A DNA stretch of 64,000 nt from Verrucomicrobiia bacterium (GCA_035765895.1 DASTWL010000008.1:23194-87193), one strand, 5' to 3'. Counted from the first letter of the stretch, positions 32,809-43,182 are shown. Program-made: numbers and translations. Notes: generated by a model not told the origin, from the letters alone.

Positions 32809-33222
32809 TCACTCATCCGAGATGCGGCGGCGAAAGGCCTTTTTCGTGGCGTGCTGGCGTTTGGTTTCCACGTTGCGGGCGCGCGCGGCGAGACTGGGGC
32901 GACGTTTCTGGCGGCGCAGTTTTTCGCGTTCGGCCTGCCGGGCTGCGGCGGCAGCCTGGCGGCGTCCGGCGATTTTATCGAGCAGCAGCTTGCGGGCGAT
33001 GAAGCGGTTGAGCCCCTGCTGGCGCGTGTCCTGACATTTGACCTGAATGCCGGTCGGGCGGTGGAGCAGCATGACGCACGTGGCCACCTTGTTCACGTTC
33101 TGGCCACCGTGGCCGCCGGAGCGGACGAAGGATTCCTCGAGGTCCGTTTCGTGCACGCCCAGCGCGGCCATGCGTTGCGCAAGCTGGCCTTCCTTTTCGA
33201 GGCTGACGGGGAATGCGCCCAT
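32809..33222 (-). CDS. Class I release factor-like protein with GGQ motif
   Basis: 137 aa from the ATG at 33222 ([15 protein letters not shown]). It holds the peptidyl-tRNA hydrolysing motif [12 protein letters not shown] and ends in a Lys/Arg-rich tail ([19 protein letters not shown]). It lacks the codon-recognition domain of RF1/RF2, so it resembles the YaeJ/ArfB and RF-like rescue proteins that release stalled ribosomes. The gene starts five bases after the aroC stop, suggesting co-transcription. Whether it is a true rescue factor is inference. Confidence 0.85.
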   Translation of the reverse strand: MGAFPVSLEKEGQLAQRMAALGVHETDLEESFVRSGGHGGQNVNKVATCVMLLHRPTGIQVKCQDTRQQGLNRFIARKLLLDKIAGRRQAAAAARQAEREKLRRQKRRPSLAARARNVETKRQHATKKAFRRRISDE

Positions 33223-33227
33223 AGTGA

Positions 33228-34310
33228 CTAGGTGCCGCATTGCGCGCGGTGGCGCAAGGCGTGATCCACCAGCACGAGCGCGGTCATGGCCTCGACCATG
33301 ACCACGGCGCGCGGCAGCACACACGGATCGTGCCGGCCGCGGCCTTTGAGGGTGGTATTTTGGCCGGACACATCCACCGTGTCCTGCTCATGCATTACGG
33401 TGGCCACGGGCTTGAACGCGGTGCGGAAGTAAATTGTTTCGCCGTTGGAAATGCCGCCCTGCACGCCGCCCGAACGATTGCTCATGGTGCGCACGTGGCC
33501 GCCGACGTTGCGGAATGGGTCGTTGTGTTCGCGCCCGGTGAGCAGCGTGCTGCCAAAGCCCGAGCCAATCTCGAAGCCTTTGGTGGCCGGCAGGCTCAGC
33601 ATGGCTTTCGCGAGGTCCGCTTCGAGGCGGTCGAACACGGGTTCCCCCCAGCCGGCGGGCACCTTGCGGGCCACGCACTCAACGACGCCGCCCACGGTAT
33701 TGCCCTCGTTCCGCATCGTTTCGATCAGCGCAATCATCCGTTCCGCCACGGCGGCGTCCGGGCAGCGCACGATGTTCGACTCGACCTGGGCGAACGTGAC
33801 GTGTTCGCGATCGATGGCGGCAGCGATGTCCTTCACCGATTGCACGTAGGCGAGGATCTCGATGCCGAAGTGCTGGTGGAGAATTTTTTTTGCAATTGCG
33901 CCGGCGGCGACGCGGCCGATGGTTTCGCGGGCGCTGGTGCGGCCGCCGCCCGGCCAGGCGCGGATGCCGAACTTGGCCTGATACGTGTAATCCGCGTGTG
34001 ACGGCCGGAACTTGGTCGCCATTTCGTTGTAAGCCTCGGAACGCTGGTCCTCGTTTTTCACCAGCAGGCTGATGGGCGTGCCGAGTGTTTGCCCTTCGAA
34101 TGTGCCGGACAGGATGGTGACGGTGTCGGTTTCCTTGCGAGGGGTGACGATTTTGGATTGCCCCGGCCGGCGCCGGTCGAGGTCTGGCTGGATATCCGCC
34201 TCCGTGAGCGGCAGTCGGGGCGGGCAGCCGTCCACAACCACGCCCACGCCGCCGCCGTGCGATTCGCCCCAGGTGGTGACGCGGAAAAGCTGGCCAAAGG
34301 TGTTTCCCAT
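33228..34310 (-). CDS. aroC: Chorismate synthase
   Basis: 360 aa from the ATG at 34310 ([15 protein letters not shown]). Last step of the shikimate pathway: converts EPSP to chorismate with reduced FMN. Signatures [30 protein letters not shown] and [10 protein letters not shown] are all present, as are [15 protein letters not shown] and the C-terminal [14 protein letters not shown]. Normal length. Followed at once by the GGQ protein. Confidence 0.97.
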   Translation of the reverse strand: MGNTFGQLFRVTTWGESHGGGVGVVVDGCPPRLPLTEADIQPDLDRRRPGQSKIVTPRKETDTVTILSGTFEGQTLGTPISLLVKNEDQRSEAYNEMATKFRPSHADYTYQAKFGIRAWPGGGRTSARETIGRVAAGAIAKKILHQHFGIEILAYVQSVKDIAAAIDREHVTFAQVESNIVRCPDAAVAERMIALIETMRNEGNTVGGVVECVARKVPAGWGEPVFDRLEADLAKAMLSLPATKGFEIGSGFGSTLLTGREHNDPFRNVGGHVRTMSNRSGGVQGGISNGETIYFRTAFKPVATVMHEQDTVDVSGQNTTLKGRGRHDPCVLPRAVVMVEAMTALVLVDHALRHRAQCGT

Positions 34311-34420
34311 GCCGCAAGGGTGCGGAAAAATTGCGGGCCGGTCAACCGACGGCATTGCCCGGCTCCGGGGCGGTGGGACGCCAGCCTTGCGCGCCGTCCG
34401 ATTCGCCGGACACTGTGGGC

Positions 34421-34798
34421 ATGGACATCAAGAACTTGAACGACGTTCCCGCCTTCATCACCAGGGACGGTTCAGAAATCCGGGAGTTGCTGGCCCATCG
34501 AAATTCCGTCATCCGTCACCAGAGCCTGGCCGAAGCCCGGCTGCCCGTAGGTGGCAGCACGCAGGAACATTATCATCCCCGCGCCGAGGAAATTTACTTT
34601 ATCACGAGTGGCACGGGGCGCCTGCGGATGGAAGGCGAGGAACGCGACGTGCGGGTGGGTGATGCGATCGCCATCCCGCCTGGCCGGCGGCACAAGTTGT
34701 GGAACACCGGGAGCGAAACCTTGCGCCTGCTTTGCTGCTGCGCCCCGGCTTACGAGCATGACGACACGGTCATCACGGAGCCGGCCAGGCAAGGGTGA
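34421..34798 (+). CDS. Cupin-domain protein
   Basis: 125 aa from the ATG at 34421 ([15 protein letters not shown]). A single cupin barrel: motif 1 with metal-binding residues in [17 protein letters not shown] and motif 2 around [16 protein letters not shown]. Small cupins bind a metal and act as isomerases, dioxygenases or sugar-binding sensors. Substrate unknown. Transcribed divergently from aroC. Confidence 0.88.
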   Translation: MDIKNLNDVPAFITRDGSEIRELLAHRNSVIRHQSLAEARLPVGGSTQEHYHPRAEEIYFITSGTGRLRMEGEERDVRVGDAIAIPPGRRHKLWNTGSETLRLLCCCAPAYEHDDTVITEPARQG

Positions 34799-34856
34799 GC
34801 CATGGTTTGGCCAAAAGTGGATTGACCTGCGCGCGGCGAGGGGCTTTGCTCCCGTC

Positions 34857-35219
34857 ATGCGTTTGACGATTCAACTCCTTGCGGTGGCGGCACTGGCGGC
34901 GGTTTCTGGTTGCGCCAGCAAAGCGCCAAAGTTTGCTGACGGGCCGGGGACCGGTCCATCCGCGGCCGGTAACGCTCCCATCGTCAAGCCTTCGGACATG
35001 CTGGCCGGCAAGGTGATTGCCTTCAACGTCGTGGGGCGCTTTGCCGTGTTGAATTTCCCCGTGACGCGCATGCCGGCCGTGGGGCAGAAGCTGTTTGTTT
35101 ACCGCGACGGCTTGAAAGTGGGCGCCGTCAAAATCACCGGCCCGCAAAAGGATGACAACATTGTCGCGGATCTTGCGGACGGCGAAGCCAAACCCGGGGA
35201 TGAGGTGCGTGACCGGTGA
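34857..35219 (+). CDS. Small secreted lipoprotein, unknown function
   Basis: 120 aa from the ATG at 34857 (MRLTIQLLAVAALAA). The signal peptide ends in the lipobox VSGC, so the mature protein is likely anchored by Cys19. The body has a beta-rich region (AFNVVGRFAVLNFPVTRMPA, KLFVYRDGLKVGAVKITG) that resembles small outer-surface folds. No named family recognised. Confidence 0.75.
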   Translation: MRLTIQLLAVAALAAVSGCASKAPKFADGPGTGPSAAGNAPIVKPSDMLAGKVIAFNVVGRFAVLNFPVTRMPAVGQKLFVYRDGLKVGAVKITGPQKDDNIVADLADGEAKPGDEVRDR

Positions 35220-35252
35220 TGTCGCTGCGGGCGCGCCAGCCGGAGCGGCTGG

Positions 35253-35579
35253 TCAATCTTCCTCGCCGCGTTCCTTCAGCGGTTTGACCGTTTTGGGCAG
35301 GGCTTGTTTCTGGTAGGGGGAATGCAGGTTGAAATAAATCCCGCACAGCGGCCGCGGGGAATCACTCTGGCTCAAAATCACCGTCACTTGACCATCCAGC
35401 GCGATGCCGTGCCGCATGCCCTCGCCGCGGGTTTCATACGCGCGAATGGCCTTTTTCATCAGGGAGCGCAATGACTCCTCGAATTCGCCCGACGACTTCT
35501 CGAGGCAGACGATGAACTTGTCGTAAGCCTTGAGCGCGGCGGCCATTTCGGTTTGAAACTGGTCAACGGTCACGGGCAC
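35253..35579 (-). CDS. Hypothetical protein, 108 aa
   Basis: Starts at a GTG at 35579; the first ATG is 11 codons later. Helical N-terminal half (MAAALKAYDKFIVCLEKSSG) and a beta-rich C-terminal half ending in a charged tail. No membrane segment, no known motif. Codon use fits the window. It may be a small helical stress-related protein, but that is a guess. Confidence 0.55.
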   Translation of the reverse strand: MPVTVDQFQTEMAAALKAYDKFIVCLEKSSGEFEESLRSLMKKAIRAYETRGEGMRHGIALDGQVTVILSQSDSPRPLCGIYFNLHSPYQKQALPKTVKPLKERGEED

Positions 35580-35638
35580 ACCATACGTTCAACCGGCGGA
35601 AGGGCCAAGCGAAAGGAGCAGGGCGCTTCCGGCCGGGA

Positions 35639-36061
35639 TTAAAAATTCGGGTTCCGCGCGAAGGCGTGTTCCGCCACCGGCCGCCCGCCGATGAGATGCT
35701 CCTGGATGATGCGCTCCAGCACGGCCGGCGTGCAGGTGTGATACCAGATTCCCTCGGGATAAACGACCGCGATCGGTCCCTGGGTGCAGACGCGCAGGCA
35801 ACTGGCCTTGCTCCGAAAGACCAGCGGTTCGGGGCCGTCGAGCTGGAGCTCCTTCAGCCGCGCCTTGAGGAAATTCCACGAGGTCAACGTCTGCTCGCGC
35901 GGCGCGCATTTGGGCTCCGCGGCATCCGTGCAGAGGAAAATGTGCCGGCGATATTTTTCGATTCCGAGCGCGGCGACAGCTCCGTTCAATTGTTCGTTTG
36001 CGGCCATGAACAGCCCCGTCATGGTTTCAGCGTCCCGGGCGAACGCCAACTCGAAAATCAT
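35639..36061 (-). CDS. Thioredoxin-like [2Fe-2S] ferredoxin
   Basis: 140 aa from the ATG at 36061, which overlaps the stop of the upstream EamA gene (TGATG). Four Cys are placed as in thioredoxin-fold 2Fe-2S ferredoxins: [17 protein letters not shown] for the first pair and [12 protein letters not shown] for the second. A later start ([11 protein letters not shown], 36007) fits the usual ferredoxin N-terminus equally well. It carries single electrons between cytoplasmic partners. It is the last gene of the lepB operon. Confidence 0.85.
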   Translation of the reverse strand: MIFELAFARDAETMTGLFMAANEQLNGAVAALGIEKYRRHIFLCTDAAEPKCAPREQTLTSWNFLKARLKELQLDGPEPLVFRSKASCLRVCTQGPIAVVYPEGIWYHTCTPAVLERIIQEHLIGGRPVAEHAFARNPNF

Positions 36062-36984
36062 CAATGATGCCGCGTGAGAATCAACCCCACGACGCCGCCC
36101 ACGGCGAGGATGGACCCGACGGCGGCGCGCGGGCGGACGCGTTCGCCCTCAAAAACCCGCGCCATGGGAATAACGAGGATGGGCGTGGTGGCCACGATCA
36201 CCAGCACCTGCGCCGCGGGAATGCGCGCCAGCGCCCATTGCATGCAACTGACGCCGAGGGTTTGCCCGGCCAGACTGTTGCCGATGATCCAGCCCCAGGC
36301 CCGGCGGCGTTCGGGAGTGGCCATCGCCAACAGTGGCCCCGCCGTTGTGGAGCGGTTCCTGGACTGGCGCAGCCGCAGCGCCAGGTAGAACAGCAGCGAA
36401 ACCCCCAGGCCGCCCAACATGCGTTGAAAACCGGCTGTCAGGCCATCCAGGTTGGTTTGGTGGGCGTGCAGGATTTCATAAGCCTTGCGGCTGATCACCG
36501 CGCCGGCCGCGGTTGCCGCGGCGCCAAAGGCGGCCAGGGCCATTCCCGGCCCGAGCGTGCGCGCGTGCGACCGCACTTCGTCGAGCGTGCCCAGCGCGGT
36601 GACCACGCCGGCCAGGATGGTGATGCTTAACACGCCCTGGAGCAGGGAGAACGTCGTGCCGAGCCACAGCCATTCAATCAAGGCGGCGAACACGGCCATC
36701 AGGCATTGAACGCATAGCGAGGCGATGCGCGGTCCCAGCATCGGCAGGGCATGGTAAATGGCAAAGTCGCCGAGCCCGACCCCGATGGCCCCGCTCAGGG
36801 CGAACCAGCCGACCACCCCGCCGCTCAACCCGGCGCCAAACGTGAAGGCAAACAGGCTGAGAAATACGGTGGCCAGAATGACGCGCCAGAAGTTGGCCTC
36901 CAGCGAGCCGGCCAGCTTCGCGGCGCGGTGGCCGAAGATGACCGAGGTGGCAAACAGCGCGGCGGTGAGGACGGCGAAGATCAT
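36061..36984 (-). CDS. EamA-family (DMT superfamily) membrane transporter
   Basis: 307 aa with ten hydrophobic segments. The first EamA half ends around [20 protein letters not shown], the second includes [20 protein letters not shown]. Substrate unknown. The start follows directly on the stop of the NTF2-like gene. In the same operon as lepB and the ferredoxin, without obvious functional link. Confidence 0.85.
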   Translation of the reverse strand: MIFAVLTAALFATSVIFGHRAAKLAGSLEANFWRVILATVFLSLFAFTFGAGLSGGVVGWFALSGAIGVGLGDFAIYHALPMLGPRIASLCVQCLMAVFAALIEWLWLGTTFSLLQGVLSITILAGVVTALGTLDEVRSHARTLGPGMALAAFGAAATAAGAVISRKAYEILHAHQTNLDGLTAGFQRMLGGLGVSLLFYLALRLRQSRNRSTTAGPLLAMATPERRRAWGWIIGNSLAGQTLGVSCMQWALARIPAAQVLVIVATTPILVIPMARVFEGERVRPRAAVGSILAVGGVVGLILTRHH

Positions 36985-37482
36985 TCAGGTCAGCGTGCGC
37001 ACCGTCTCCACCCGCACAATGAGCCATTGGCCGTCGCTCTTGCGGAAGTAAAACTTCAATTCCTGCACGAAGAAATCACGATCGCCGGCCAGGCGAGCCT
37101 CCCCGGTCAAATCGACCGTGGCCGACGTCCGGTCGGGCGCGAGTTGAATGTTCAGATCCACGAATTTGACCTGCAGCCCGGGCAACGTCGTGCGGGCACC
37201 GAGCGCCGCCTGGGTCAATTCATCGCGGCCGCTGAAGGTCTGGCGCGGGTGCCCGGGCGTGTCCACGCTGATTTCCACCCCGGGCGCAAAGTAACCGCCC
37301 AGTTGCTGCACGTTGGCGATGCGCGCCAGCTGGCCTTCCTGCGATGTGAAGGAGACCAGCGCGGCCACCTTGGTGAGATGTTTGCGAATGATGGTTTCCG
37401 GACCCGGGAAGAGCACGGTCCACAGCCACACGCCGAGGCCGATGAACGCCGCCAATAGGACCAGCCGCAAGGTCAGTTTCAT
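36985..37482 (-). CDS. Membrane-anchored NTF2/SnoaL-like protein
   Basis: 165 aa. One N-terminal membrane helix (LRLVLLAAFIGLGVWLWTVL), then a soluble domain with GRDELTQAALGARTTLPGLQ and FFVQELKFYFRKSDGQWLIV, the shape of NTF2/SnoaL-like folds. The start ATG overlaps the lepB stop by four bases (ATGA). Role unknown. Confidence 0.7.
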   Translation of the reverse strand: MKLTLRLVLLAAFIGLGVWLWTVLFPGPETIIRKHLTKVAALVSFTSQEGQLARIANVQQLGGYFAPGVEISVDTPGHPRQTFSGRDELTQAALGARTTLPGLQVKFVDLNIQLAPDRTSATVDLTGEARLAGDRDFFVQELKFYFRKSDGQWLIVRVETVRTLT

Positions 37483-37994
37483 AACATGATTTTCCCGAGA
37501 ATGCGCTCCCGTTTGGCAATCCCAAACGTGTGATCCTGCATCGGCATGGAGCGGTTGTCGCCCACCACGAAATATTCATCCGCGCCAAGCGTGACCGGTG
37601 CCCGCTCCCAGTCCGAAACCAGCTTCAAATACGGTTCGTCAAGCGGTGTGCCGTTCACCACGATGCGGCCGCGCTGGAACGCGATGGTTTCGCCCGGCAG
37701 GCCAACCACGCGTTTCAGCAGCATCACGCTTTTCCCGGCGAACCGGATGCCGACCACGTCCCCGCGTAGCGGCTCGTGCCGCCAGTAGGCGAGCCGGTTC
37801 AGAAAGTTGACACTGTGATTGTGATATGTCGGCTCCATGCTGCCGCCCTGCACGCGGATGGGCAGAACGCAGCCCTTGAAGACCAGAATCGTCACGGCCG
37901 CCAGCACGAGGCCGCGAACCAACGTGACGCGCGGGTTGCGGCCAATGGTCAGGCGGCGCAACCAGCCAATGGTTTGCTGGGATGGGGAACTCAC
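37479..37994 (-). CDS. lepB: Signal peptidase I
   Basis: 171 aa, starting at a GTG at 37994. N-terminal membrane helix (VLAAVTILVFKGCVL), catalytic Ser in VQGGSMEPTYHNHSV and catalytic Lys in MLLKRVVGLPGETI, plus the later box DEYFVVGDNRSMPMQD. This is a short version of the family. It cleaves signal peptides of exported proteins on the outer face of the inner membrane. First gene of a four-gene operon with overlapping ends. Confidence 0.93.
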   Translation of the reverse strand: MSSPSQQTIGWLRRLTIGRNPRVTLVRGLVLAAVTILVFKGCVLPIRVQGGSMEPTYHNHSVNFLNRLAYWRHEPLRGDVVGIRFAGKSVMLLKRVVGLPGETIAFQRGRIVVNGTPLDEPYLKLVSDWERAPVTLGADEYFVVGDNRSMPMQDHTFGIAKRERILGKIML

Positions 37995-38090
37995 CGAGCG
38001 CTGTGTGGTTAAATACCGTTACCCGCTGAGAGTTGCGCCCCGGATGCATTGACTCAAGCCCCGAGTCGGGCTGGGGCGGCGCGGTTCAGG

Positions 38091-38483
38091 TTAGCTTTTG
38101 CCGGTCGATGAGGATGGCGGCATGGTGGGGTTCGGTGGTGTTGGTGGCTGGGTGAGCGAGGTCAGGTCGTCATCGTCCGGGATTTCAAGCGTTTCGGCAA
38201 AGTCCCGGCCGCTGCGTTCGAGAATCTTCCGCACCTGGGGCGACACCCATTTGCGCGGCCGCTGGCTGTGCTCCTGGGCGGCCTGCCTGAGACGGTAATG
38301 GCCCAGCCCATCGGTTTCGATGAGCCCTTCCTCCAGCAAGCGGGAGATGACCGGATAGGCCCATTGGGGTTCCTCCCGAAACCGCCGCTTGCCGCCGGCG
38401 CGCCGGGCGATTTCACGCGCGGACAGATAGTGCCGGGGCCAGCTTCTCAAATAATCGCAAATCTGACGTTCGTCGGAATCCAT
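38091..38483 (-). CDS. Winged-helix-like small protein
   Basis: 130 aa (MDSDERQICDYLRSW). Residues 1-75 look like a winged helix: HYLSAREIARRAGG as the recognition helix region and PVISRLLEEGLIETDGLGHY as the wing. A Pro-rich disordered tail follows. Probably DNA-binding or a partner-binding wHTH, not an obvious one-component regulator. Confidence 0.65.
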   Translation of the reverse strand: MDSDERQICDYLRSWPRHYLSAREIARRAGGKRRFREEPQWAYPVISRLLEEGLIETDGLGHYRLRQAAQEHSQRPRKWVSPQVRKILERSGRDFAETLEIPDDDDLTSLTQPPTPPNPTMPPSSSTGKS

Positions 38484-38582
38484 GCAATGGTGGGGACTCG
38501 GGAATGCTTCCGGTGCCGGGCGAATTGATTCGGCGCGTAATGCCGTAATCCGGTGCGGTGGACAAGCACAATCGGTGGTCGG

Positions 38583-39536
38583 TTAGAGCTGCTTGGCGAT
38601 GAATTGTTCGAGCTTCACGGTGTCGGCCGCGAACAGCCGGATGCCTTCGGCGGTCTTTTCCGTCGCCATGGCGTTCTCATTCATCAGCCAGCGGAAAGAC
38701 TTCTCCGTGACGACCAGCCGGGACATGTCGCTTTGTCGGGCAGTTTCGGGACTCAGCTTTCGCGCCACGGTCCCGGAGCCCTGCTGCAATTCGCCGAGCA
38801 GGGCCGGGCTGATCGTCAGCAGGTCGCAGCCGGCCAGTTCGAGAATTTCCCCCTTGTTGCGGAAGCTCGCGCCCATCACCTCCGTCGGGTGACCGAACTT
38901 TTTGTAGTAGGTGTAAATCTCCTTCACGGAGGTCACGCCCGGATCGTCCGCCGGCGCGTAAGCCTGATTCGTTTTGGCCTTATACCAGTCGAGAATCCGG
39001 CCGACAAACGGCGAGATCAACCGGGCGCCGGCCTCGGCGCAGGCGACCGCCTGGGCCAGGGAGAACAGCAGCGTCATGTTGCAGTTGATGCCGTCGCGTT
39101 GCAGCACCTCCGCGGCGCGAATGCCCTCCCAGGTGGAGGCAATCTTGATCAGGATGCGTTCCCGCGGGATGCCGTGCTGCGCATACAACGCGATGAATTT
39201 ATTCGCCTTCTTGACGAGGCCGTCCGTGTCGAAGGACAGGTTGGCGTCGGTTTCCGTGGAAACGCGGCCGGGCACGATCTTCAGAATCTCCCCGCCAAAC
39301 AAGACCAGCAGCCGGTCCACGATTTCCTTCACCAGTGCGTCGCCCGCAAGGTTCGTTTGCCGGGCATCGGCCATGGCCTTTTCGAGGACGGGCGCGTATT
39401 CCGGCATGGTGGCCGCCTTCAGGATCAGCGACGGATTCGTGGTCGCATCCTGCGGCGCATATTGTTTCAGCGTGGCGAAGTCACCGCTGTCGGCGACGAC
39501 GGTGGTGAACTGCTTGAGTTGATCGAGTTCGTTCAT
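38583..39536 (-). CDS. tal: Transaldolase
   Basis: 317 aa ([18 protein letters not shown]), close to E. coli TalB length. Signatures [13 protein letters not shown], the Schiff-base Lys in [18 protein letters not shown] and [20 protein letters not shown]. Transfers a dihydroxyacetone unit in the non-oxidative pentose phosphate pathway. Single gene. Confidence 0.96.
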   Translation of the reverse strand: MNELDQLKQFTTVVADSGDFATLKQYAPQDATTNPSLILKAATMPEYAPVLEKAMADARQTNLAGDALVKEIVDRLLVLFGGEILKIVPGRVSTETDANLSFDTDGLVKKANKFIALYAQHGIPRERILIKIASTWEGIRAAEVLQRDGINCNMTLLFSLAQAVACAEAGARLISPFVGRILDWYKAKTNQAYAPADDPGVTSVKEIYTYYKKFGHPTEVMGASFRNKGEILELAGCDLLTISPALLGELQQGSGTVARKLSPETARQSDMSRLVVTEKSFRWLMNENAMATEKTAEGIRLFAADTVKLEQFIAKQL

Positions 39537-39665
39537 ACGGCATCAGATCAGAATTCGGCATTGACCGGACAGGCCCATCATCGGCCCGTTGCGCGGTGAG
39601 CGCAACCCTGCTGTTCGCACAGCGCAGGCTGGCAATCGCCCGCGCGAACCCTAAACTGACGGCAC

Positions 39666-40697
39666 ATGGCAACCCCTTGGGAAACGGTGCAGCAACAATT
39701 GTCCGCCGCGCCGCGCCGCTGGCTCGTGACCGGCGCCGCGGGCTTCATTGGTTCGCACCTGGTGGAATGTCTGCTGCGGCTCAACCAGCACGTGGTCGGG
39801 CTCGACAACTTTGCCACCGGCAAACCCGCGAACCTCGATGAAGTGCGCGCCGCGCTCCCGGCCGCACAGTGGGCCCGCTTTCAACTGCAGCAAGGCGACA
39901 TCTGCGAGCCGGCAGACTGTCAGCGCGCCTGCGCGGACGTCGAACTGGTCCTGCACCAGGCGGCGCTCGGCTCCGTGCCGTGGTCGCTGCACGATCCGCT
40001 CCGCACGCACGCCAGCAGCGTGACCGGTTTTCTCAACATGCTCGTGGCCGCCCGCGATGCCGGTGCCCGCCGGTTTGTTTACGCGTCCAGCAGCGCCGTC
40101 TATGGCGATTCCGTCGAACTGCCCAAACGGGAGGACCACATCGGCCAGCCGCTTTCGCCTTACGCGGCGGCCAAGTGGATGGATGAAATCTATGCCGGCA
40201 CCTTTGCCCGGGCCTACGGGATGGCGACGGTCGGGCTGCGTTACTTCAACGTCTTCGGCCCGCGGCAGGATCCCCGCAGCGCCTATTCCGCTGTCATTCC
40301 GCGCTGGGTCGCGGCGCTCGTCCGGGCGGAACCGGTCTTCATCAACGGCGACGGCCACACCAGCCGCGATTTTTGCTACGTGGCCAACGTGGTGCAGGCG
40401 AATGTGCGCGCGGCGTTGACGGACAATCCGGCCGCCCTGAATCAAATCTACAACGTGGCCGTGGGCGAGCGAACCTCGCTGAACGAACTGTTCGCCGCCC
40501 TGAAGGCGGAACTGGAAACGCGCGGCGTCGCGGTGGCCGGCGCGCAGCCAGCGCATCAGGAATTTCGGGCCGGGGACGTGCGGCATTCGTTGGCCGACAT
40601 CGCGAAGGCGCGCCGGCTGCTCGGCTATGAGCCGGCGTTCAACCTCGCGGCCGGACTCAAACCCGCGATGGACTGGTATCTGAAGAACCTGCGGTGA
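39666..40697 (+). CDS. NAD-dependent sugar-nucleotide epimerase (extended SDR)
   Basis: 343 aa. NAD-binding [15 protein letters not shown], then [11 protein letters not shown], catalytic Tyr/Lys in [11 protein letters not shown], and [12 protein letters not shown] as in WbpP/TviC-type UDP-GlcNAc(A) 4-epimerases. Makes a nucleotide sugar for surface polysaccharide; exact substrate is not certain. Convergent with the rhodanese gene. Confidence 0.9.
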   Translation: MATPWETVQQQLSAAPRRWLVTGAAGFIGSHLVECLLRLNQHVVGLDNFATGKPANLDEVRAALPAAQWARFQLQQGDICEPADCQRACADVELVLHQAALGSVPWSLHDPLRTHASSVTGFLNMLVAARDAGARRFVYASSSAVYGDSVELPKREDHIGQPLSPYAAAKWMDEIYAGTFARAYGMATVGLRYFNVFGPRQDPRSAYSAVIPRWVAALVRAEPVFINGDGHTSRDFCYVANVVQANVRAALTDNPAALNQIYNVAVGERTSLNELFAALKAELETRGVAVAGAQPAHQEFRAGDVRHSLADIAKARRLLGYEPAFNLAAGLKPAMDWYLKNLR

Positions 40698-40719
40698 ACA
40701 CCGTCGGCGCCGCGGCCAT

Positions 40720-41094
40720 TCATCCGTCGGAACGCATGGGCCAGTGGGCGGCGACCATGGCCTTGTAGCCGCCTTCAATCGAAGCGCAATTCCAATACCC
40801 CAAACGGCGCGCGGCGGAAGCGGTCAACACCGAGCGGAACCCGCCCCCGCAATACATCAGAATTTCCGTGTCCGGATTGGGAAATTGCTTTTCCAGGTCG
40901 CGCTCCAGGATGCCCTTGCCGAGATGCACCGCTTCGCTCGCGTGTCCCTTCTGCCATTCGTGATCCTCGCGCACGTCCAGCAGCACGCACTTCGGATTGG
41001 CCGCCAGACGGCGCTGTGCCTCTTCCACGGAAATCTCCTTCACAAACAGGCGCTCCTCGTTGACCAGCTTCAGAAAACCGGGTGAATGATCCAT
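40720..41094 (-). CDS. Rhodanese-like single-domain protein
   Basis: 124 aa. One rhodanese domain with active-site Cys in MYCGGGFRS and the typical CVLLDVREDHEWQKGH. Cytoplasmic, single-domain. Such proteins move sulfane sulfur; the specific acceptor is unknown. Confidence 0.88.
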   Translation of the reverse strand: MDHSPGFLKLVNEERLFVKEISVEEAQRRLAANPKCVLLDVREDHEWQKGHASEAVHLGKGILERDLEKQFPNPDTEILMYCGGGFRSVLTASAARRLGYWNCASIEGGYKAMVAAHWPMRSDG

Positions 41095-41260
41095 GGCGGA
41101 AAAGTAAACCCGGTCCGGGTGCGGTCAACGCCAGAGTCGGTCAGAATCGGACCGGGTGCGCCACTCGGCGGCGCCACTGTGCGGCGGGGGCCTGCGCCGG
41201 GATTTGCGTTGGAATTTCGCATTGCGGAGGCTGCCGAACCCCCGGATACTGCGCCCGGTC

Positions 41261-41338
41261 CGGAGCGTAGCTCAGCCTGGCTAGAGCACTTGCTTTGGGA
41301 GCAAGACGTCGCAGGTTCGAATCCTGTCGCTCCGACCA
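41261..41338 (+). tRNA. tRNA-Pro (TGG anticodon)
   Basis: CGGAGCG pairs with CGCTCCG, D-arm GCTC/GAGC, anticodon stem CTTGC/GCAAG around loop TTTGGGA (anticodon TGG), T-arm GCAGG-TTCGAAT-CCTGT. Discriminator A and CCA (41336-41338) are encoded. Decodes CCN. Confidence 0.95.
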
Positions 41339-41479
41339 TTTTTCCCTCTTCGCTCAAGATGATTCTATCCCTGGACCGACGCAAAACGGCGGGTGCTTGG
41401 ACAATGCCTCAGCGAATGTTGCCACCGCCCGGGCGTTTCCGGCGGCAGTCGCTGATCCTTAGCCCGATCCACATGCGGC

Positions 41480-41919
41480 ATGAATAAGCGAAGGCTCATC
41501 ATCACCACACTGTTGGTTGTTCTGATCGTGCTGGCTGGTGTCGCCGTCCTTCCAGCCGCCAAGCGTCACGTCGAGGCGGTGAATTGCAGCAATCAGATGC
41601 ACTCAATTCTTTGCGCGGCGAGCTTGTTGTGGCCCGACGAGCATGACGGCCATCTGCCATCGGATTTTGTTTCCCTGTCGAACGAACTGGCCACCACGAG
41701 GATTTTGATCTGTCCTGCCGACCCTGCACGACGGCCGGAGCGAATTGGTTGTCCTTCAGTTCGGAGCATTGCAGCTACGAGATGGTGACGCCGGGTTTGG
41801 GCAAGACCGACACCAACAGCGTATTCATACGTTGCCGGATTCACGGCTACATCGGCTATTCTGACAACCGGTTGCTCGATGATTCTGGCAGGCTGATCAA
41901 ACCACAGCGGTTATGGTGA
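41480..41919 (+). pseudogene. Small membrane-anchored protein gene with a frameshift
   Basis: Starts MNKRRLIITTLLVV, one membrane helix, then NCSNQMHSILCAASLLWPDE and ILICPADPARRP. The frame then leads to a short stray tail. From about 41735 the coding sense continues in another frame (ANWLSFSSEHCSYEMVTPG, later GYIGYSDNRLLDDSGRL) to a TGA at 41917-41919. One missing base near 41735-41740 would restore one ~146-codon gene. It resembles a pilin-like or processing-associated small protein, but I do not name it. Confidence 0.7.
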
Positions 41920-42025
41920 ACGGGTTGGATGTTCCGCGCAGCGGCCGGATGCGGCGCCGCCGCTTCATTTGTCATGAACGGCGTGTGCCAGGGTGATCGG
42001 TCAAAGCCGGCGCAACAAATTGGCA

Positions 42026-42763
42026 TCACCTGCCGCGGATCAAGAACAACAGTCCGGCCACGGTCATGGTGGCTTCAATGAGGATGACGAAGACCTGCTT
42101 GGGCAGCCGGTCCACGATGCGCTTTCCGAGCCAGGAGCCAAGGAACATGATCGGTCCCATCGCCAGGCCGATGAGGATGCATCTTTCCGGCAGCACCGCC
42201 GCGTCGCGGTAGGCAATCAGCTTCGTCACGTGCATCACCACGGTTGAGAGCGCTTCCGTGCCGATATACGCGCCTTTGACCAAACCGTAAGCGAGGAAAA
42301 ACGGCGCCATGAGCGGCCCCACACTGCCCAGCAATGCCGAAAGAAAACTGGCGCCCGCGCCGATGAAAGCGAACGAGCGCAGCGGCGGACGAAAATGGGT
42401 CTGCGGCCGCAGCCGGCGCCACGCCACAATCAACAGAAGAAACAGGCCGAGCAAGCGTGTGAGGGCGGAAATCGGCGCGTGCGCAAACAGCAAGCCGCCC
42501 AATGCGGCCAGCGGCACGCCGCCCAGCGCGAACCAGCCCACGACGCGATAATCCAGCTCGCGCCGGTTGAGCCACACGCGGCTGCCGTTGCCAATGAGTT
42601 GGGCCACGGTGAGGATGGGAATGGCATCCCGCACGCCAAACGCCATGACCAGCACGGGCAGCAACACCGCCGCGCCGCCAAAGCCCGTGACGGCTGCCAG
42701 CGTCGCCGCGACGAGCGCGGCCGCGCCGATCAGCAGTGAGGTTTCCATTCCAACGTGCGGCAT
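42026..42763 (-). CDS. TauE/SafE (TSUP) family membrane transporter
   Basis: 245 aa, about eight membrane segments. First-half TLAAVTGFGGAAVLLPVLV and second-half SALLGSVGPLMAPFFLAYG are the two copies of the TSUP motif. Members export sulfite or organosulfonate-derived anions. An ATG five codons in (METSLLIG) could also start the gene. Confidence 0.88.
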   Translation of the reverse strand: MPHVGMETSLLIGAAALVAATLAAVTGFGGAAVLLPVLVMAFGVRDAIPILTVAQLIGNGSRVWLNRRELDYRVVGWFALGGVPLAALGGLLFAHAPISALTRLLGLFLLLIVAWRRLRPQTHFRPPLRSFAFIGAGASFLSALLGSVGPLMAPFFLAYGLVKGAYIGTEALSTVVMHVTKLIAYRDAAVLPERCILIGLAMGPIMFLGSWLGKRIVDRLPKQVFVILIEATMTVAGLLFLIRGR

Positions 42764-43046
42764 GGTGGTTTTGCCAATGGTGCCGGAACATGTTTAAACC
42801 GCCAACGCTGTAATCCACAAGTGCGCCCGGACCGGGGAGCCCCGGTGCAATTGTCTCAGGAAAGCTCCGTCGTCGCCAGCGGTTCGGAGACGCGAAGGAA
42901 ACCGCAAACCACGCCAACTACGCGAACGAATTTGCCGCAAGAGAACGCAGCGAACGCAAAACATTCTTACCCCACATCGGGTGGGTGAATGGCTGTGAGT
43001 GAAGGAACGGTGGGGTGATTCAACCGCTGATGAACGCAAACTCCCC

Positions 43047-43118
43047 AGGGCTGGAAGCCCGGCAGATGATAGCCCAAGGCAACGCCCTGAGTTTATCGTC
43101 AAACAAAATTCCGAGCCC
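43047..43118 (+). repeat. 72 bp dispersed repeat, copy A
   Basis: AGGGCTGGAAGCCCGGCAGA ... GGCAACGCCCTGAG ... CCGAGCCC. Its reverse complement matches 47190-47261 at about 80 per cent. The stem AGGGCTGGAAGCCC is itself a short palindrome. It lies in the gene-free stretch 42764-43182 before hen1. Confidence 0.75.
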
Positions 43119-43182
43119 TGCAAGGGCGACACTATCGGGATTCGGAATGGTCAAGAATAACGCGAATGAGTAGCCTTTGGCC

